DNA of 64,000 bases from Skermanella mucosa (GCF_016765655.2 NZ_CP086106.1:4672501-4736500), one strand, 5' to 3'. Positions 43,166-52,849 are shown, counted from the first letter of the stretch. Translations and numbers: made by a program. The notes: a model not told the origin generated them from the letters alone.

Positions 43166-43316
43166 TGAACTACTCGCGGAAAAATCTCCGGCGAGTTTGC
43201 AACCCAGGTCTTGAAGATTCGATAACGCCGGGCAAGCCGGGCCGGTGATCCTGTTCCAGGCAAGTAAATAAAATCACCTCGATGCGAACATATATTGTTA
43301 TGAATTTCCAACTATT

Positions 43317-44432
43317 TTACCTGGAATCGATAGATCCTTCAGTCGCATGCCGCCCCAGCGCGGCCTCGATCTGCTTCGCCGTTTCGCGGGCAGTCCGCAT
43401 GACGCCGATCAGCGTCGCCGAGGCGGTCCCGGTCCACTCGCCATAGCCGACCAGCCAAAGACGCGATTCGGCAGTGGACCGTGTGCCGTCGACCCGGACC
43501 CTGCCGTCCGCCTCGACGACGCCGAGCCCCTTCAGCGGATCCAATGCCGGTGCGAAACCCGTGCACCAGATCACCGCATCCACCCGTGTCTCGGTGCCGT
43601 CGCGCCATGCCACGCCGGTTTCGGTGAACCGCACGAAGGGCCGCACCGACGTCAGGACGCCGCGGCTCCGCGCCTCGCGCACCGGCGGCACCATGACGAT
43701 ATCGCCCAGGCCGCCCCGGGGGGCCTCCACCGTCCTTCCCTCCTGCCCGGCCCGCCAGCGTTCGGTGGCGCGATCGAACAGGACCCGCCCGTCCACATCG
43801 TCGGGCAGGAACGACGGCGGCTCGATCGTCACCCAGAGGGTCCGCGCCACCTTCGAGACTTCCGCCAGGATCTGCGCGCCCGAATTGCCGCCGCCCACGA
43901 TCAGGACTGTCAGGCCGGCGAAATCGTCCGGGCGGCGGTACTGCGCCGAATGCACCTGCCGGCCCTTGAACTCACGCCGTCCGGGATAGTCCGGAACGAA
44001 CGGCCGGCGCCAGGTTCCGGTGGCGCCCACCACCGCGCGCGTCCGCCAATCGCCGCGGTCGGTACGGACCAGAAGCCCCTCGCCGACCCGGACCACGGTC
44101 TCGACCGTCACGGGGCGGACGATGGGAAAGCCGTAGCGGGCCTCGTAGCGCGTCAGGTAATCGATCACGTGGTCGCGGCGCGGATATTCCTCCCCCGCCG
44201 GGGGCATCGGCCATCCGGGCAGCGAACTCCACTGCGCGGGAGAGAACAGGCGCAGCGACTCCCAGCCATGCCGCCAGGCGCCGCCCGCACCGTCCTCCCC
44301 GTCGAGGATGACGAAGGACAATCCCGTCCGGCGCAGGAAATATCCGACGGCCAGCCCGGACTGTCCGCCGCCGATCACCACGACGTCGCATTCCCGGCCC
44401 TGCGGTTCGGCCCCGATCGGCTCGCCGTCCAT
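43317..44432 (-). CDS. Flavin-containing monooxygenase (CzcO/ArsO-like)
   Basis: 371 aa FAD/NADPH enzyme. FAD-binding [17 protein letters not shown] near the N-terminus, [18 protein letters not shown], second dinucleotide fold [17 protein letters not shown] for NADPH, and [14 protein letters not shown] near the end. This arrangement is typical of small FMO-like proteins near metal or arsenic loci, but no such genes are adjacent here, so the substrate is open. Confidence 0.88.
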   Translation of the reverse strand: MDGEPIGAEPQGRECDVVVIGGGQSGLAVGYFLRRTGLSFVILDGEDGAGGAWRHGWESLRLFSPAQWSSLPGWPMPPAGEEYPRRDHVIDYLTRYEARYGFPIVRPVTVETVVRVGEGLLVRTDRGDWRTRAVVGATGTWRRPFVPDYPGRREFKGRQVHSAQYRRPDDFAGLTVLIVGGGNSGAQILAEVSKVARTLWVTIEPPSFLPDDVDGRVLFDRATERWRAGQEGRTVEAPRGGLGDIVMVPPVREARSRGVLTSVRPFVRFTETGVAWRDGTETRVDAVIWCTGFAPALDPLKGLGVVEADGRVRVDGTRSTAESRLWLVGYGEWTGTASATLIGVMRTARETAKQIEAALGRHATEGSIDSR

Positions 44433-44796
44433 CCCTCGCCCTCCTCCACGGAACTTCCGGCCCCGTGGCGGGGCCTCGCGGGCAGTTCACTCCCGGCGGT
44501 TTCCGTACCTTAGGGCAGCGCGTGCGGATCGATCAACCCTCCGGCGCCTGAGAGTTCGCAAGACCGCTCCACAGGGATGGATACTCAAACTTCGCAGTAA
44601 TACGATGCATAAACAAACCTTCCCAATACAACAATAACAAGGATTTCTCTTTCGGTGCTGCACCAATACGCCGGCAATGCATGGGAATCATGTGAACCGG
44701 GTCACTGTGAAGCAGGTCTCATCTTCATAATCTCGGCCATCACATCGGATCGCCGGGGTCCTTCCCGACCCGGCCATCTCTCGATAGGAGCCGACC
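44433..44796. other. Divergent intergenic region, no gene seen
   Basis: 364 bp between the divergent monooxygenase and ferritin-like genes. AT-rich centre (44590-44650). An imperfect palindrome GTGAACCGGGTCAC (44692-44705) could be an operator for the plus-strand genes. No ORF with a ribosome-binding site. Confidence 0.5.
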
Positions 44797-46158
44797 ATGC
44801 TCGATCACGGCAAGAACGCGCGCCCGAAGGCGGGCGCGGTCCGATCCATCGACGGCCTGTCCAACACCACCAGACGCACGTTCCTGCGAACGGTCGCGGT
44901 CCAGGCGGTTGCCCTGCCGGCGGCTTCCGTCCTGGTCGCCCGCAGCGGCCCTCTCGCCGCGGCCACCTTGAGTCCCGGCACCGCCCTGTCCGTGCCCCGT
45001 CCCGGAGACGCCGATATCCGGCCGATCGTCCGGGAGTTCGCCGATCCGTGGCTGGAACTCGTCCGGCTCCTGCGCGAAGCCGCCGAAGTCGAGCATGCCC
45101 TGATGGTCCAGTACCTGTACGCCGCCTTCTCGCTCAAGCCGGCCTATGCCGCCATCGCCGGATACGGCGCTCCCGGCGCCGACGACCTGCTCGGCGTCGC
45201 CGTCCAGGAAATGCAGCACCTGGGCGCGGTCAACCGGTTCCTGGTCGCGATCGGCTCCTGCCCCCACCTGGAGCGGCAGGATTTCCCCTACGAGCCGGCG
45301 ATATATCCCTTCGCCTTCCATCTGGAGCCGCTCAGCCGGCACAGCCTGGCGAAGTATGTCTATACCGAGGCGCCCCCCGACGCCCTCGACAGGACCAAGG
45401 CCGGCCCGGAGGATGCCCGGTTCATCGACGAGGTGTTCGCGGCGCTCGGCGGCGAGAGGCGTCCCAACCATGTCGGCAGCCTGTACGAGCAGATCCTGGC
45501 CTTGATGGCAGAACTGAAGCAGTCCGGCTCCGCCCCGAAGCACGTCGACATCGACGGCTGGACCGCCGCCTTCGAAGCGATCAAGGACGAGGGGGAAATC
45601 GACCATTATCTTTTCTTCCGCAAGCTCTTCACCGGCCGGCACGAGGGGTTGGCCTCGGTCGCGGGCGGGACCGCGAATGTCTGGGATTTGCCCGGGAACG
45701 ATCCGCGCTACCCAGCCTTCGACGTCGCGGTCGATCCGACCGCGTTCATCGGGCATCCCGGTCAGATCATGGACGAGACGGCGCTGCGCATCGCCTGGCT
45801 GGGAAACCTGGAATATTGGACGGTCCTGTGCCTGCTGGACAACCATTATCGCGACGGCGGCGACTGGGCGGTCGAGCGGGCCCGGGCGCACATGGTCGGG
45901 GCCATGCTGCCGATCGCCCGGAACCTGGGTTCCAGGGGAGCCGCCCTGCCCTTCGATTCGCTGAGCATGGGCTATGCGCCCGGCACCGACGGGGCCATGT
46001 CGCGGCTCGCGATCCTTCGGCTGGTCCGGGAGGCGCAGGCCGTCGCGCGCTCCCTCGGGCCGGAGCTGCCGGGCGATTTCCCGTGGGACGTCCACGCGGA
46101 CACCATCGCCGCGATCGGGGGCGACGTCGTCCTCGCCGGCTTCGGCACGCGGCGTTGA
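44797..46158 (+). CDS. Tat-exported ferritin-like protein (VioB/iminophenyl-pyruvate dimer synthase-like)
   Basis: 453 aa. A twin-arginine signal (TTRRTFLRTVAVQAVALPAA, about 25-45) indicates folded export to the periplasm. The mature N-terminal half is a four-helix ferritin-like domain with metal-ligand candidates in LLREAAEVEHALMVQYLYA, VAVQEMQHLGAVNRFL and IKDEGEIDHYLFFRKL. This domain type is known from VioB-like iminophenyl-pyruvate dimer synthases. The reaction here is unknown. AGGAG ribosome-binding site 5 nt from the ATG. Followed at 53 bp by a patatin gene. Confidence 0.83.
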   Translation: MLDHGKNARPKAGAVRSIDGLSNTTRRTFLRTVAVQAVALPAASVLVARSGPLAAATLSPGTALSVPRPGDADIRPIVREFADPWLELVRLLREAAEVEHALMVQYLYAAFSLKPAYAAIAGYGAPGADDLLGVAVQEMQHLGAVNRFLVAIGSCPHLERQDFPYEPAIYPFAFHLEPLSRHSLAKYVYTEAPPDALDRTKAGPEDARFIDEVFAALGGERRPNHVGSLYEQILALMAELKQSGSAPKHVDIDGWTAAFEAIKDEGEIDHYLFFRKLFTGRHEGLASVAGGTANVWDLPGNDPRYPAFDVAVDPTAFIGHPGQIMDETALRIAWLGNLEYWTVLCLLDNHYRDGGDWAVERARAHMVGAMLPIARNLGSRGAALPFDSLSMGYAPGTDGAMSRLAILRLVREAQAVARSLGPELPGDFPWDVHADTIAAIGGDVVLAGFGTRR

Positions 46159-46211
46159 CTTGCCTTTTGGCGGCGCAGCATAGGATTATCCCGGCGCAAG
46201 GGGAGATCCGC

Positions 46212-47333
46212 ATGAAACCCGAAGGACACGGCACCAAGACGATCAACCTGGCACTTCAGGGCGGAGGCAGCCACGGCGCCTTCACCTGGGGCGTGCTCGA
46301 CCGCCTGCTGGACGAAAAGCGCCTGATCATCGACGGGGTCAGCGGGACCAGCGCCGGCGCCATGAACGCGGCGGCCCTGGCCCAGGGCTGGACGCGGGGC
46401 GGACGGGAGGGGGCCAGGGCGACCCTCGACCGGTTCTGGCGCAGGACGTCCGAGCTGTCGCACTTCAACCCGATCCGGCGCAGCCTCGTGGACCGCCTGC
46501 TCGGCCGGTGGAACCTGGACCACTCGCCGTCCACCAAGGTGCTGACATGGTTCCAGCACCTGCTGTCCCCGTACCAGAGCAATCCGCTGGGCCTCAATCC
46601 GCTGCGCACCGTGCTGAGCGAACTGATCGACGAGCGGGACGTCCAGAACTGCTCGAGCATCAGGCTGTTCATCGCGGCGACCAACGTGGAGACCGGCCGG
46701 GCGCGCGTCTTCTGGCGGCACGAGGTCACGCTGGACGTGCTGCTCGCCTCGGCCTGCCTGCCCTTCACCTTCCAGGCGATCGAGATCGACGGCGTGCCCT
46801 ATTGGGACGGCGGCTACATGGGCAACCCGGTGATCTGGCCGCTCATATATCACTGCGACAGCCGCGACGTCGCGGTCGTCCAGATCAATCCGCTGGTGCG
46901 CAAGGGCACCCCCCGCACGAGCATCGAGATCATGAACCGGGTCAACGAGATCAGCTTCAACGCGTCGCTCATGGCGGAGATGCGGGCCATCGCCTTTGTC
47001 CAGCGGCTGATCGAGGAAGACGTGGAAGGTGGATCGAGCAGCCGGCTGAAGCGGATGAACATCCACATGATCGGCGACGAGGAACGCATGCGCGCGCTGG
47101 GCGCCACCAGCAAGATGAACGCCGAACTGGATTTCCTGCTCCACCTCAAGTCGCTCGGCCAGAACGCGGCCGATGCCTGGCTGACCGAGAACTGGGGCCA
47201 TATCGGCCAACGGTCGAGCATCGACCTGCGCCGCATCTTCATGGCGCCGACGCCCCCCGGGAGTCCGTCGCCGTCCGCCGGGCCCGGCGGCCCCGATCCG
47301 GCGCTGCCCCAGCAGGTTTCCGGACAGGCATAG
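46212..47333 (+). CDS. Patatin-like phospholipase (second)
   Basis: 373 aa from ATG 46212 (AAGGGGAG upstream). Gly-rich loop LALQGGGSHGAFTWGVLD, nucleophile elbow GVSGTSAGAMNAA (Ser47), catalytic Asp199 in YWDGGYMGNPVIWPL. A fairly compact member, with a Pro/Ser-rich tail after residue 350. It differs strongly from the first patatin, so this is not a recent duplication. Lies between the ferritin-like and TspO genes on one strand. Confidence 0.92.
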   Translation: MKPEGHGTKTINLALQGGGSHGAFTWGVLDRLLDEKRLIIDGVSGTSAGAMNAAALAQGWTRGGREGARATLDRFWRRTSELSHFNPIRRSLVDRLLGRWNLDHSPSTKVLTWFQHLLSPYQSNPLGLNPLRTVLSELIDERDVQNCSSIRLFIAATNVETGRARVFWRHEVTLDVLLASACLPFTFQAIEIDGVPYWDGGYMGNPVIWPLIYHCDSRDVAVVQINPLVRKGTPRTSIEIMNRVNEISFNASLMAEMRAIAFVQRLIEEDVEGGSSSRLKRMNIHMIGDEERMRALGATSKMNAELDFLLHLKSLGQNAADAWLTENWGHIGQRSSIDLRRIFMAPTPPGSPSPSAGPGGPDPALPQQVSGQA

Positions 47334-47401
47334 CGCCGGCCGGAACCAAACCCGCAGGGGTCCTGTTGCCCTCGCCAGACCACGACCTTCGGAGTCCCGG
47401 C

Positions 47402-47977
47402 ATGAGCACGCGACCCACATTGTCACCCGGAATGGCGGCTCTCGCCGTTGGCGGCGCGCTGGCGCTGAGCGGGCTGTTCAGCCGGCGTTACAGTCCCGAC
47501 CCGACCCATCCGGAAATCCGGGACTGGTACGACAGCCTGGAGAAGCCCGCGTACAAGCCGCCCGACCCGGTGTTCGGGGCGGCATGGCCCGTGCTGAGCA
47601 CCCTGCTGGGCGTCGGCGCGTACAGGCTCATGCGGTCGGCGCCCAGCCCCGAGCGCGACGCCGCGCTGGCACTATGGGCGTTCGACATCGCCGTCATGAG
47701 CGGATGGACCAAGGTCTTTTTCGGCGAACGCAGCCTCACCGCCGCCGCCGTCGACAGCGCCGTGCTGGTCGCCGGAGCCGCCGCCTACGTGGAGCGGGCA
47801 TCGCGGGTGGACGGGGTCGCCGCCGCCCTGGGCGTGCCCTTCGCGGCCTGGAGCGTTTTCGGCGGCGTCATGACCGAGGATCTGCGCGAGCGGAACCGGG
47901 ATCTGGACGGCCGCGGCACGGGCCGGCGTCCGCCAGGGCGGCGGACGCCGGCCCGGTCGGCGCAGGCTCAGCGATGA
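47402..47977 (+). CDS. TspO/MBR family protein
   Basis: 191-aa inner-membrane protein with five helices. Family core: WYDSLEKPAYKPPDPVFGAAWPVLSTLLGVGAY and ALWAFDIAVMSGWTKVFFGERS. TspO proteins bind porphyrins and regulate tetrapyrrole traffic and stress responses. Tail after residue 165 is Arg/Pro-rich and unlike the usual short end. GGAG ribosome-binding site. The 3' end overlaps a convergent 32-codon ORF. Confidence 0.87.
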   Translation: MSTRPTLSPGMAALAVGGALALSGLFSRRYSPDPTHPEIRDWYDSLEKPAYKPPDPVFGAAWPVLSTLLGVGAYRLMRSAPSPERDAALALWAFDIAVMSGWTKVFFGERSLTAAAVDSAVLVAGAAAYVERASRVDGVAAALGVPFAAWSVFGGVMTEDLRERNRDLDGRGTGRRPPGRRTPARSAQAQR

Positions 47978-48066
47978 GCCGTTTCAGCCTTCTCCGATCT
48001 CATCATATCCAGAAACGCGACCACGGTCGGAACACCAATAAGGACGAGCGCGAACAGCAATCCCAT
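47968..48066 (-). CDS. Predicted 32-aa single-span membrane protein
   Basis: A tiny ORF with ribosome-binding site GAAGAGG about 7 nt before the ATG. It has one hydrophobic helix (GLLFALVLIGVPTVVAFLD) followed by a short charged end (RSEKAETAHR). Overlaps the last 10 bases of the convergent tspO gene. Clean start, stop and topology favour a real gene; family not recognised. Confidence 0.5.
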   Translation of the reverse strand: MGLLFALVLIGVPTVVAFLDMMRSEKAETAHR

Positions 48067-48217
48067 GATGACACCTCTTCAATCAGCCGGACACGACCGG
48101 TAATCCGCATAGCATAACCGCACCGATGCCGTCCGGTCTCGCCCGAGGTGAGGTGATACCCCGTTTGCCGCTGCCCCCGATCGAATTCGAGCCCGCGCAG
48201 GCCGGCATGGGGCGCCA

Positions 48218-51200
48218 TTACGTCCAGGACAGGACCGCCCGGGCGTTCTTCAGGTCGCGGGTATCCATCCCTTCCCGGAACCATGAATAGACCGGCTCCA
48301 GCAGTTCCCGCGCGTCCCGATGCCGACCCCTTCGCAGCCAAAGGCGGGCGAGGCTGGTGGCGGCCCGGAGTTCGCGCATCCGGGCGTTCTGCCCGCGCGC
48401 GATGTCCAGTCCCCGGCGCAGGGCCGCTTCCGCCGCCGCGACCTGATCGACCGCGATCAGCAGCTCGCCCCGGCGCCATTGCAGCTCCGCCTGCGACCCG
48501 AGTTCCCAGCGCTCCGCCCGCTCGATCGCCTCGTCGATCAGCGCCAACCCTTCGGACGCCCGCCCCGCCTTGCTCAAGGCTTCGGCGGACAGGGCGAGAT
48601 GGAACGGAATGCCGAGTTCGCCGCGGGTCGCCCGGTACGCGGCCATGCCCTCCCGCATGATCGGCATGCCTTCGGCGATCCGGCCCAGATGGACCAGCGC
48701 CCACCCCCGGAGGATCCTTCCCGCGGCCAGCGCCGAGGCGAAGCCGCAGTCGGACGCCAGTTCGATCAGCTCCCCGGTCAGGTCGGCCACCTGTTCCGGG
48801 GCTCCCGCATAGGCGGAGAAGTCGCTGGCCTGTTCGAGCGCGAAAGCCAGGGTGGCCGGGTGCGACAGGAGCCTGGCCCGCGTGAGGGCCTCCCGCTGCC
48901 GTTCGGCGGCCTTGTCGGGATACCCTTGGCTGAACAGGTTCCAGGACAGGAAGCCGAGGCATTTGATGCGGTGGTTGAAGGGCTGCACCAGGGGCAGATC
49001 CCGGCTCTGCGGCAGGTCGTGGAGTGCCGCCGCCTGCTCCAGATGTTCACCCGCGGCCTCGAGCTGGCCGAGATAGAAGGAGATGACGCCGACGGCGCTG
49101 TGGCCTGTCAGCCGGGCCGGCGTTTCCCGCTGCTGCTCGGCCTCGGCCAGCAGTTCCTTGGCGATGGCGAGCGCATGCCTCAGCTCGGCGCGGCCGAGAT
49201 GAAACTCGGTCTGTCCGTAGAGCGCCGTGAGGAGCTGGGTCCTTTCGCCGATCTGTTCGCACAGCCGGCGCGCCCGGGCATAGGCGCCGCCCACTTCCGG
49301 GGCCGCCGGACCCTTCGTGGCGGCAAGCGCCGCCCCCAGCGTGACCCGAAGCGGGATCTCGAGCCGATCCCGTCCGATCCCCTCGGACAGCCTGGCGAGA
49401 AGGCGCAGCCCTTCGTTCACCTGCTCGGCGGCTTCCAGGCTGCCCGACTGGGCCAGCGCCCTTTGTCCGGCGATCAGCCGGTACTGGGCGGCTTCCCGGA
49501 ACTGCCCGGCCTCCTCGTAATGACGGGCGACCAGTTCGGGCCTGTTCCGGACGGTATCCGGGAAGCGCTCGACGAGGGTCCGGACGATGCGGCCGTGAAG
49601 CTGTTGCCGCTTGCCGCGCAGCAGCGCCTGGTAGGCGGTCTCCTGGATCAGGGCGTGCTTGAAGCTGTATGTCGCCCTGGGCGGAGTCCCGTGTGACAGC
49701 AGGAGCCCTCCTCCGACGAGCTGGTCCAGCGCGTCGCCCAGGGCGCGGTCGTCCAGGTCGGACACCGCCGCCAGCAGGTCGTGGGAGAACTCCCGCCCGA
49801 TCACGGCACCGATCTGCGCCACCTCCTTGCCCGGCGTCAGCCGGTCGAGGCGGGCCATCAGCAGGTCCTGCAAGGTGGCGGGAATCGTCGTCGCCGGCAG
49901 GCCGGACGGCCCGCCCCAGCCGCTTTCGGAGACGCTGGATTCCAGCACCGCCTTCGTCAGTTCCTCGATGAAGAGGGGAACGCCGTCGGCCCGGCCGATG
50001 ATCCGGCCGATCGCCCCGTCGGGGAGCGCGCCCTGCTGCGCGACGCTGCTCACCAGCTTCGCCGACTGCTCCGGCGTGAACCGCTTCAGCACGACGCTGG
50101 TGAGGTGGGACCGGGCGTCCGCAATCCAGGGCGGGCTGAAGTCCAGCCGGAACGTGACGATCACCATCAGCCGCAGCGTCCGGGCGCGACCCATGATCAG
50201 CTTCAGCAGTTCCAGGGTGCTCGGGTCGGCGGCGTGCGCGTCCTCGACCTGCAGCAGCATGGGCCGGCGGGAAGCCAGTCCGCCGACATGGGCCGCCAGG
50301 GCATCGAGCATCAGCTCCCTGCGCTGGCCGGAATCATGGATGACCGGCCGGCCGCGGTCGTCGAACGGGATCGACAGCAGGGATGCGATCGGCTGGAGCA
50401 CCTCGTCCGCGAGGCAGCCCGACCGGGCGAGCATGGCCCTCAGCTTGTCGAGCCTGCGCTCCGGCGGGTCGTCCGCCGCGAACCCCGCCTCCCGCTCCAA
50501 GGCCTCGATCACCGGATAGAAGGCGGTGTGCCGGAACTGCGGGCTGCAGGAGAAGTCGAGCCGGCCATCGGGCGGGATGGCGAGATCGCGAGAGAGCTCG
50601 TGGAGCATGCGCGACTTGCCGATGCCGGGCTCCCCGCCGAGCAGCACCACCTGGCCGTCGCCCCCCGCCGACCGGCGCCAGCGGTCCGCCAGCAGCCCAA
50701 GCTCCTCCTCGCGGCCGATCATCGGAGTCGATTCCGTGTCGTGCAGGGCGGCGAAGCGGCTTGGCACGTTCCTTTCGCCGTCCACCCGCCAGACGCGGAC
50801 GGGTTTGGCGAAGCCCCTCAGCTCCTGGTCGCCCAGGTCGGTGCAGTCGAACAGCCCGCCGATCAGCCGGCGCGTCGTCTCCGCGATCACCACCGAATTC
50901 GGCTCGGCCAGCGCTTGCAGACGGGCCGCCAGGTTGAGCGGGCCGCCGATGACCATCCGCTCCTCCAGAACGGACCGGTCGGCCAGATCGTCCACGACCA
51001 CCAGGCCCGTCGCGATCCCGACGCGGACGCGCAGGCCGGGCCGTGACGGCAGGGCAAGTCCGCCGACGGCCCGGACCAGGGCCAGGCCGCTCCGGACCGC
51101 CCGCTCCGCGTCGTCCTCCTGAACCGCCGGATAGCCGAAATAGATCAGGATGCCGTCACCCAAATGCCGGGCGATCCAGCCGTCGAACCGCTCGACGACG

Positions 51201-51433
51201 TCGGTGCCGACGTCACGATACGCCCGGATGACGTTGACCATATCCTCCGGATCCAGCTCCTCCGACAGCGCGGTCGATCCGACGATGTCGCAGAACAGGG
51301 CCGTCATCTGCCGGCGCTGCCCTTGCGGCCGCAACGCCTCCCCGTCCCGGCTCCGGGCTCTCAGGGCCGTCCCGCAATGCCGACAATAGAAATCCCCGCA
51401 TTGGTCTTTATGGCCGCAGGCAGGGCATTTCAT
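48218..51433 (-). CDS. Zinc-ribbon/class III cyclase/AAA/TPR signalling protein
   Basis: 1,071 aa from ATG 51433. Order: zinc ribbon (CPACGHKDQCGDFYCRHCG); class III nucleotidyl cyclase domain (about 40-215) with metal Asp residues in LFCDIVGSTALSE and HLGDGILIYFG; AAA/STAND ATPase (about 240-600) with P-loop LGGEPGIGKSRMLHE and QVEDAHAADPSTLELLK; and a long C-terminal TPR superhelix. Typical of large regulators that couple a cyclase to a STAND switch. Divergent from the GMC/cupin/GH13 genes and so a candidate regulator of them. Confidence 0.9.
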   Translation of the reverse strand: MKCPACGHKDQCGDFYCRHCGTALRARSRDGEALRPQGQRRQMTALFCDIVGSTALSEELDPEDMVNVIRAYRDVGTDVVERFDGWIARHLGDGILIYFGYPAVQEDDAERAVRSGLALVRAVGGLALPSRPGLRVRVGIATGLVVVDDLADRSVLEERMVIGGPLNLAARLQALAEPNSVVIAETTRRLIGGLFDCTDLGDQELRGFAKPVRVWRVDGERNVPSRFAALHDTESTPMIGREEELGLLADRWRRSAGGDGQVVLLGGEPGIGKSRMLHELSRDLAIPPDGRLDFSCSPQFRHTAFYPVIEALEREAGFAADDPPERRLDKLRAMLARSGCLADEVLQPIASLLSIPFDDRGRPVIHDSGQRRELMLDALAAHVGGLASRRPMLLQVEDAHAADPSTLELLKLIMGRARTLRLMVIVTFRLDFSPPWIADARSHLTSVVLKRFTPEQSAKLVSSVAQQGALPDGAIGRIIGRADGVPLFIEELTKAVLESSVSESGWGGPSGLPATTIPATLQDLLMARLDRLTPGKEVAQIGAVIGREFSHDLLAAVSDLDDRALGDALDQLVGGGLLLSHGTPPRATYSFKHALIQETAYQALLRGKRQQLHGRIVRTLVERFPDTVRNRPELVARHYEEAGQFREAAQYRLIAGQRALAQSGSLEAAEQVNEGLRLLARLSEGIGRDRLEIPLRVTLGAALAATKGPAAPEVGGAYARARRLCEQIGERTQLLTALYGQTEFHLGRAELRHALAIAKELLAEAEQQRETPARLTGHSAVGVISFYLGQLEAAGEHLEQAAALHDLPQSRDLPLVQPFNHRIKCLGFLSWNLFSQGYPDKAAERQREALTRARLLSHPATLAFALEQASDFSAYAGAPEQVADLTGELIELASDCGFASALAAGRILRGWALVHLGRIAEGMPIMREGMAAYRATRGELGIPFHLALSAEALSKAGRASEGLALIDEAIERAERWELGSQAELQWRRGELLIAVDQVAAAEAALRRGLDIARGQNARMRELRAATSLARLWLRRGRHRDARELLEPVYSWFREGMDTRDLKNARAVLSWT

Positions 51434-51814
51434 CACGAAATCTCTCTTGCTGCACCGAATACTCAAGGGAAGCGACGCGCCGTGGTCGCCCGCAGGGTAC
51501 CGCACGGCCTGACCGGCATCCTATTCCGCTTTCGACGTGTCACCAATGAGCATGTGGCCGGCGAGGACGGTCAGGCGGGATACTCGTCCATTTGCAAATA
51601 GGCTTCTCAACTTTGGTATGTACGACCAAATCCACCGCTGCCGGAAACGCCTGAAATGGTAATAATATTAAGCATGATTTCTCGCGCCCCGAGAAACACA
51701 AACAAATAACACTTCACTTCTGGTAGAAAGCGGCGACGCTCGGCCTTTGGATTTACCGCATCCCGCATCGCGTTTTTACTTGATGCCGTATCGTCTTTCC
51801 ATCCCGGAGGGATC
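51434..51814. other. Divergent intergenic region upstream of GMC locus
   Basis: 381 bp, AT-rich from 51600 to 51780 (for example GGTAATAATATTAAGC). Contains the palindrome noted separately. Presumed promoters for both the cyclase/AAA gene and the plus-strand locus. No convincing ORF. Confidence 0.5.
51612..51630. promoter_or_regulatory. Candidate operator palindrome
   Basis: TTTGGT-7 nt-ACCAAA, a perfect 6-bp inverted repeat in the AT-rich divergent region, about 185 bp before the first gene of the GMC locus. Spacing suits a dimeric regulator; no further evidence. Confidence 0.35.
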
Positions 51815-52837
51815 ATGACGCTTGCCACCATCGTCGAACCGACCGACGACGATCATGTCCTTGATCTGTGCGCTAAGCACTTGGCGCGGCTCAACGACAA
51901 CCTCCGGCACTCCTACAACGGCCATTTGGCCGGCGATCCGCGCGGACGCTTCAGCGAGGGCTGGCGCTTTCCGGCCATAGAGTCCGACCGGGAGCCGGGG
52001 TTCAACCAGGTCACCCTGGTCTGGCGCCGGGAAATGGAGGAGGCCCGTCCGGACTCCGTCGGACTGATCGGAACCTTCAGGGCCCTTTACGAACGCATTC
52101 CCCTGCGTGAGATCCCGGACTCCCTGTACTGGTACGTGACGCTCAGGGTTCCCAAGCGAACCTGCCACAGATACCTGTTCCAGGTCGGCGGCGCCTACCA
52201 CCAGGATCGCGTCAACCCGCAGACCGAGAAGGACGGCGACGGGCGGACCTGGTCGCGTTTCTTCACCGAGGAAACGACCAGGCCGCTCGTCCTGCAGACC
52301 CATGAGCGCCGGATCCTGAGCCGGTTCGTGCAGCATATCCTGCCGTTCCGCACCCCGGCCGCCGAAGAGTTCCTGCGCTCCCCGGGCAACCCGCTGCCCA
52401 GGGATGTCTACGAACTGGACCAGGCCGTGGGCGTCGTCAACTTCATCGACAAGGTGCTGGCCCGGGAGGAACGGCACAACCGGATCGATTATGCGATCTG
52501 CCTGCGGGAGATCGAGAAGGTCCTGCGCATGCGGGAGCCCTATTCCGAGCCGGAGAAAGTGAGCAAGGAAGCCTTCACCAGGCTCTACGGGGAAATGTGG
52601 GGCCAGGTGCCGGGCTGGGACCGATCGCTCTACGACAATCCCTCGCATTTCCTGCGCATGGTCCGCCGGCACACGTTCCTCGGCGCCTTTTCCCATCCGA
52701 AATACGGCGGCAACGCGATGGCGGTGGGCTGGCGTTTCCTGGAGGAACGCTTCCGCGATCCGGCGGGCGGCACCGCCTTCGACTGGCGCAAGGCGATCGA
52801 AAAGCCGCTCGGGACCAACAACGAGTATGTGGGCTAG
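51815..52837 (+). CDS. E-set domain fused to gluconate 2-dehydrogenase subunit 3 domain
   Basis: 340 aa. The N-terminal half (about 45-130; FNQVTLVWRREME, DSLYWYVTLRVPKRTCHRYLF) resembles the Ig-like E-set domain of enterochelin esterases and glycogen-binding modules. The C-terminal half (about 180-340; DNPSHFLRMVRRHTFLGAFS, then HPKYGGNAMAVGWRF) matches gluconate 2-dehydrogenase subunit 3. That subunit normally has a Tat signal and helps export the GMC subunit; no signal peptide is visible here. Strong GGAGG site before the ATG. The GMC gene follows 12 bp after the stop. Confidence 0.75.
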   Translation: MTLATIVEPTDDDHVLDLCAKHLARLNDNLRHSYNGHLAGDPRGRFSEGWRFPAIESDREPGFNQVTLVWRREMEEARPDSVGLIGTFRALYERIPLREIPDSLYWYVTLRVPKRTCHRYLFQVGGAYHQDRVNPQTEKDGDGRTWSRFFTEETTRPLVLQTHERRILSRFVQHILPFRTPAAEEFLRSPGNPLPRDVYELDQAVGVVNFIDKVLAREERHNRIDYAICLREIEKVLRMREPYSEPEKVSKEAFTRLYGEMWGQVPGWDRSLYDNPSHFLRMVRRHTFLGAFSHPKYGGNAMAVGWRFLEERFRDPAGGTAFDWRKAIEKPLGTNNEYVG

Positions 52838-52849
52838 GAGGGCCGGGTC

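Noticed and set aside
44520-44580. Glycine-riboswitch-like string on the minus strand (ACTCTCAGGCGCCGGAGG) upstream of the flavin monooxygenase
   Set aside because: Only short pieces of the consensus are present and in the wrong order; no partner GAGAG stem or second aptamer could be found.
51601-51831. 74-codon minus-strand ORF in the divergent region before the GMC locus
   Set aside because: No ribosome-binding site, AT-rich non-coding composition, and it overlaps the start of the supported plus-strand gene.
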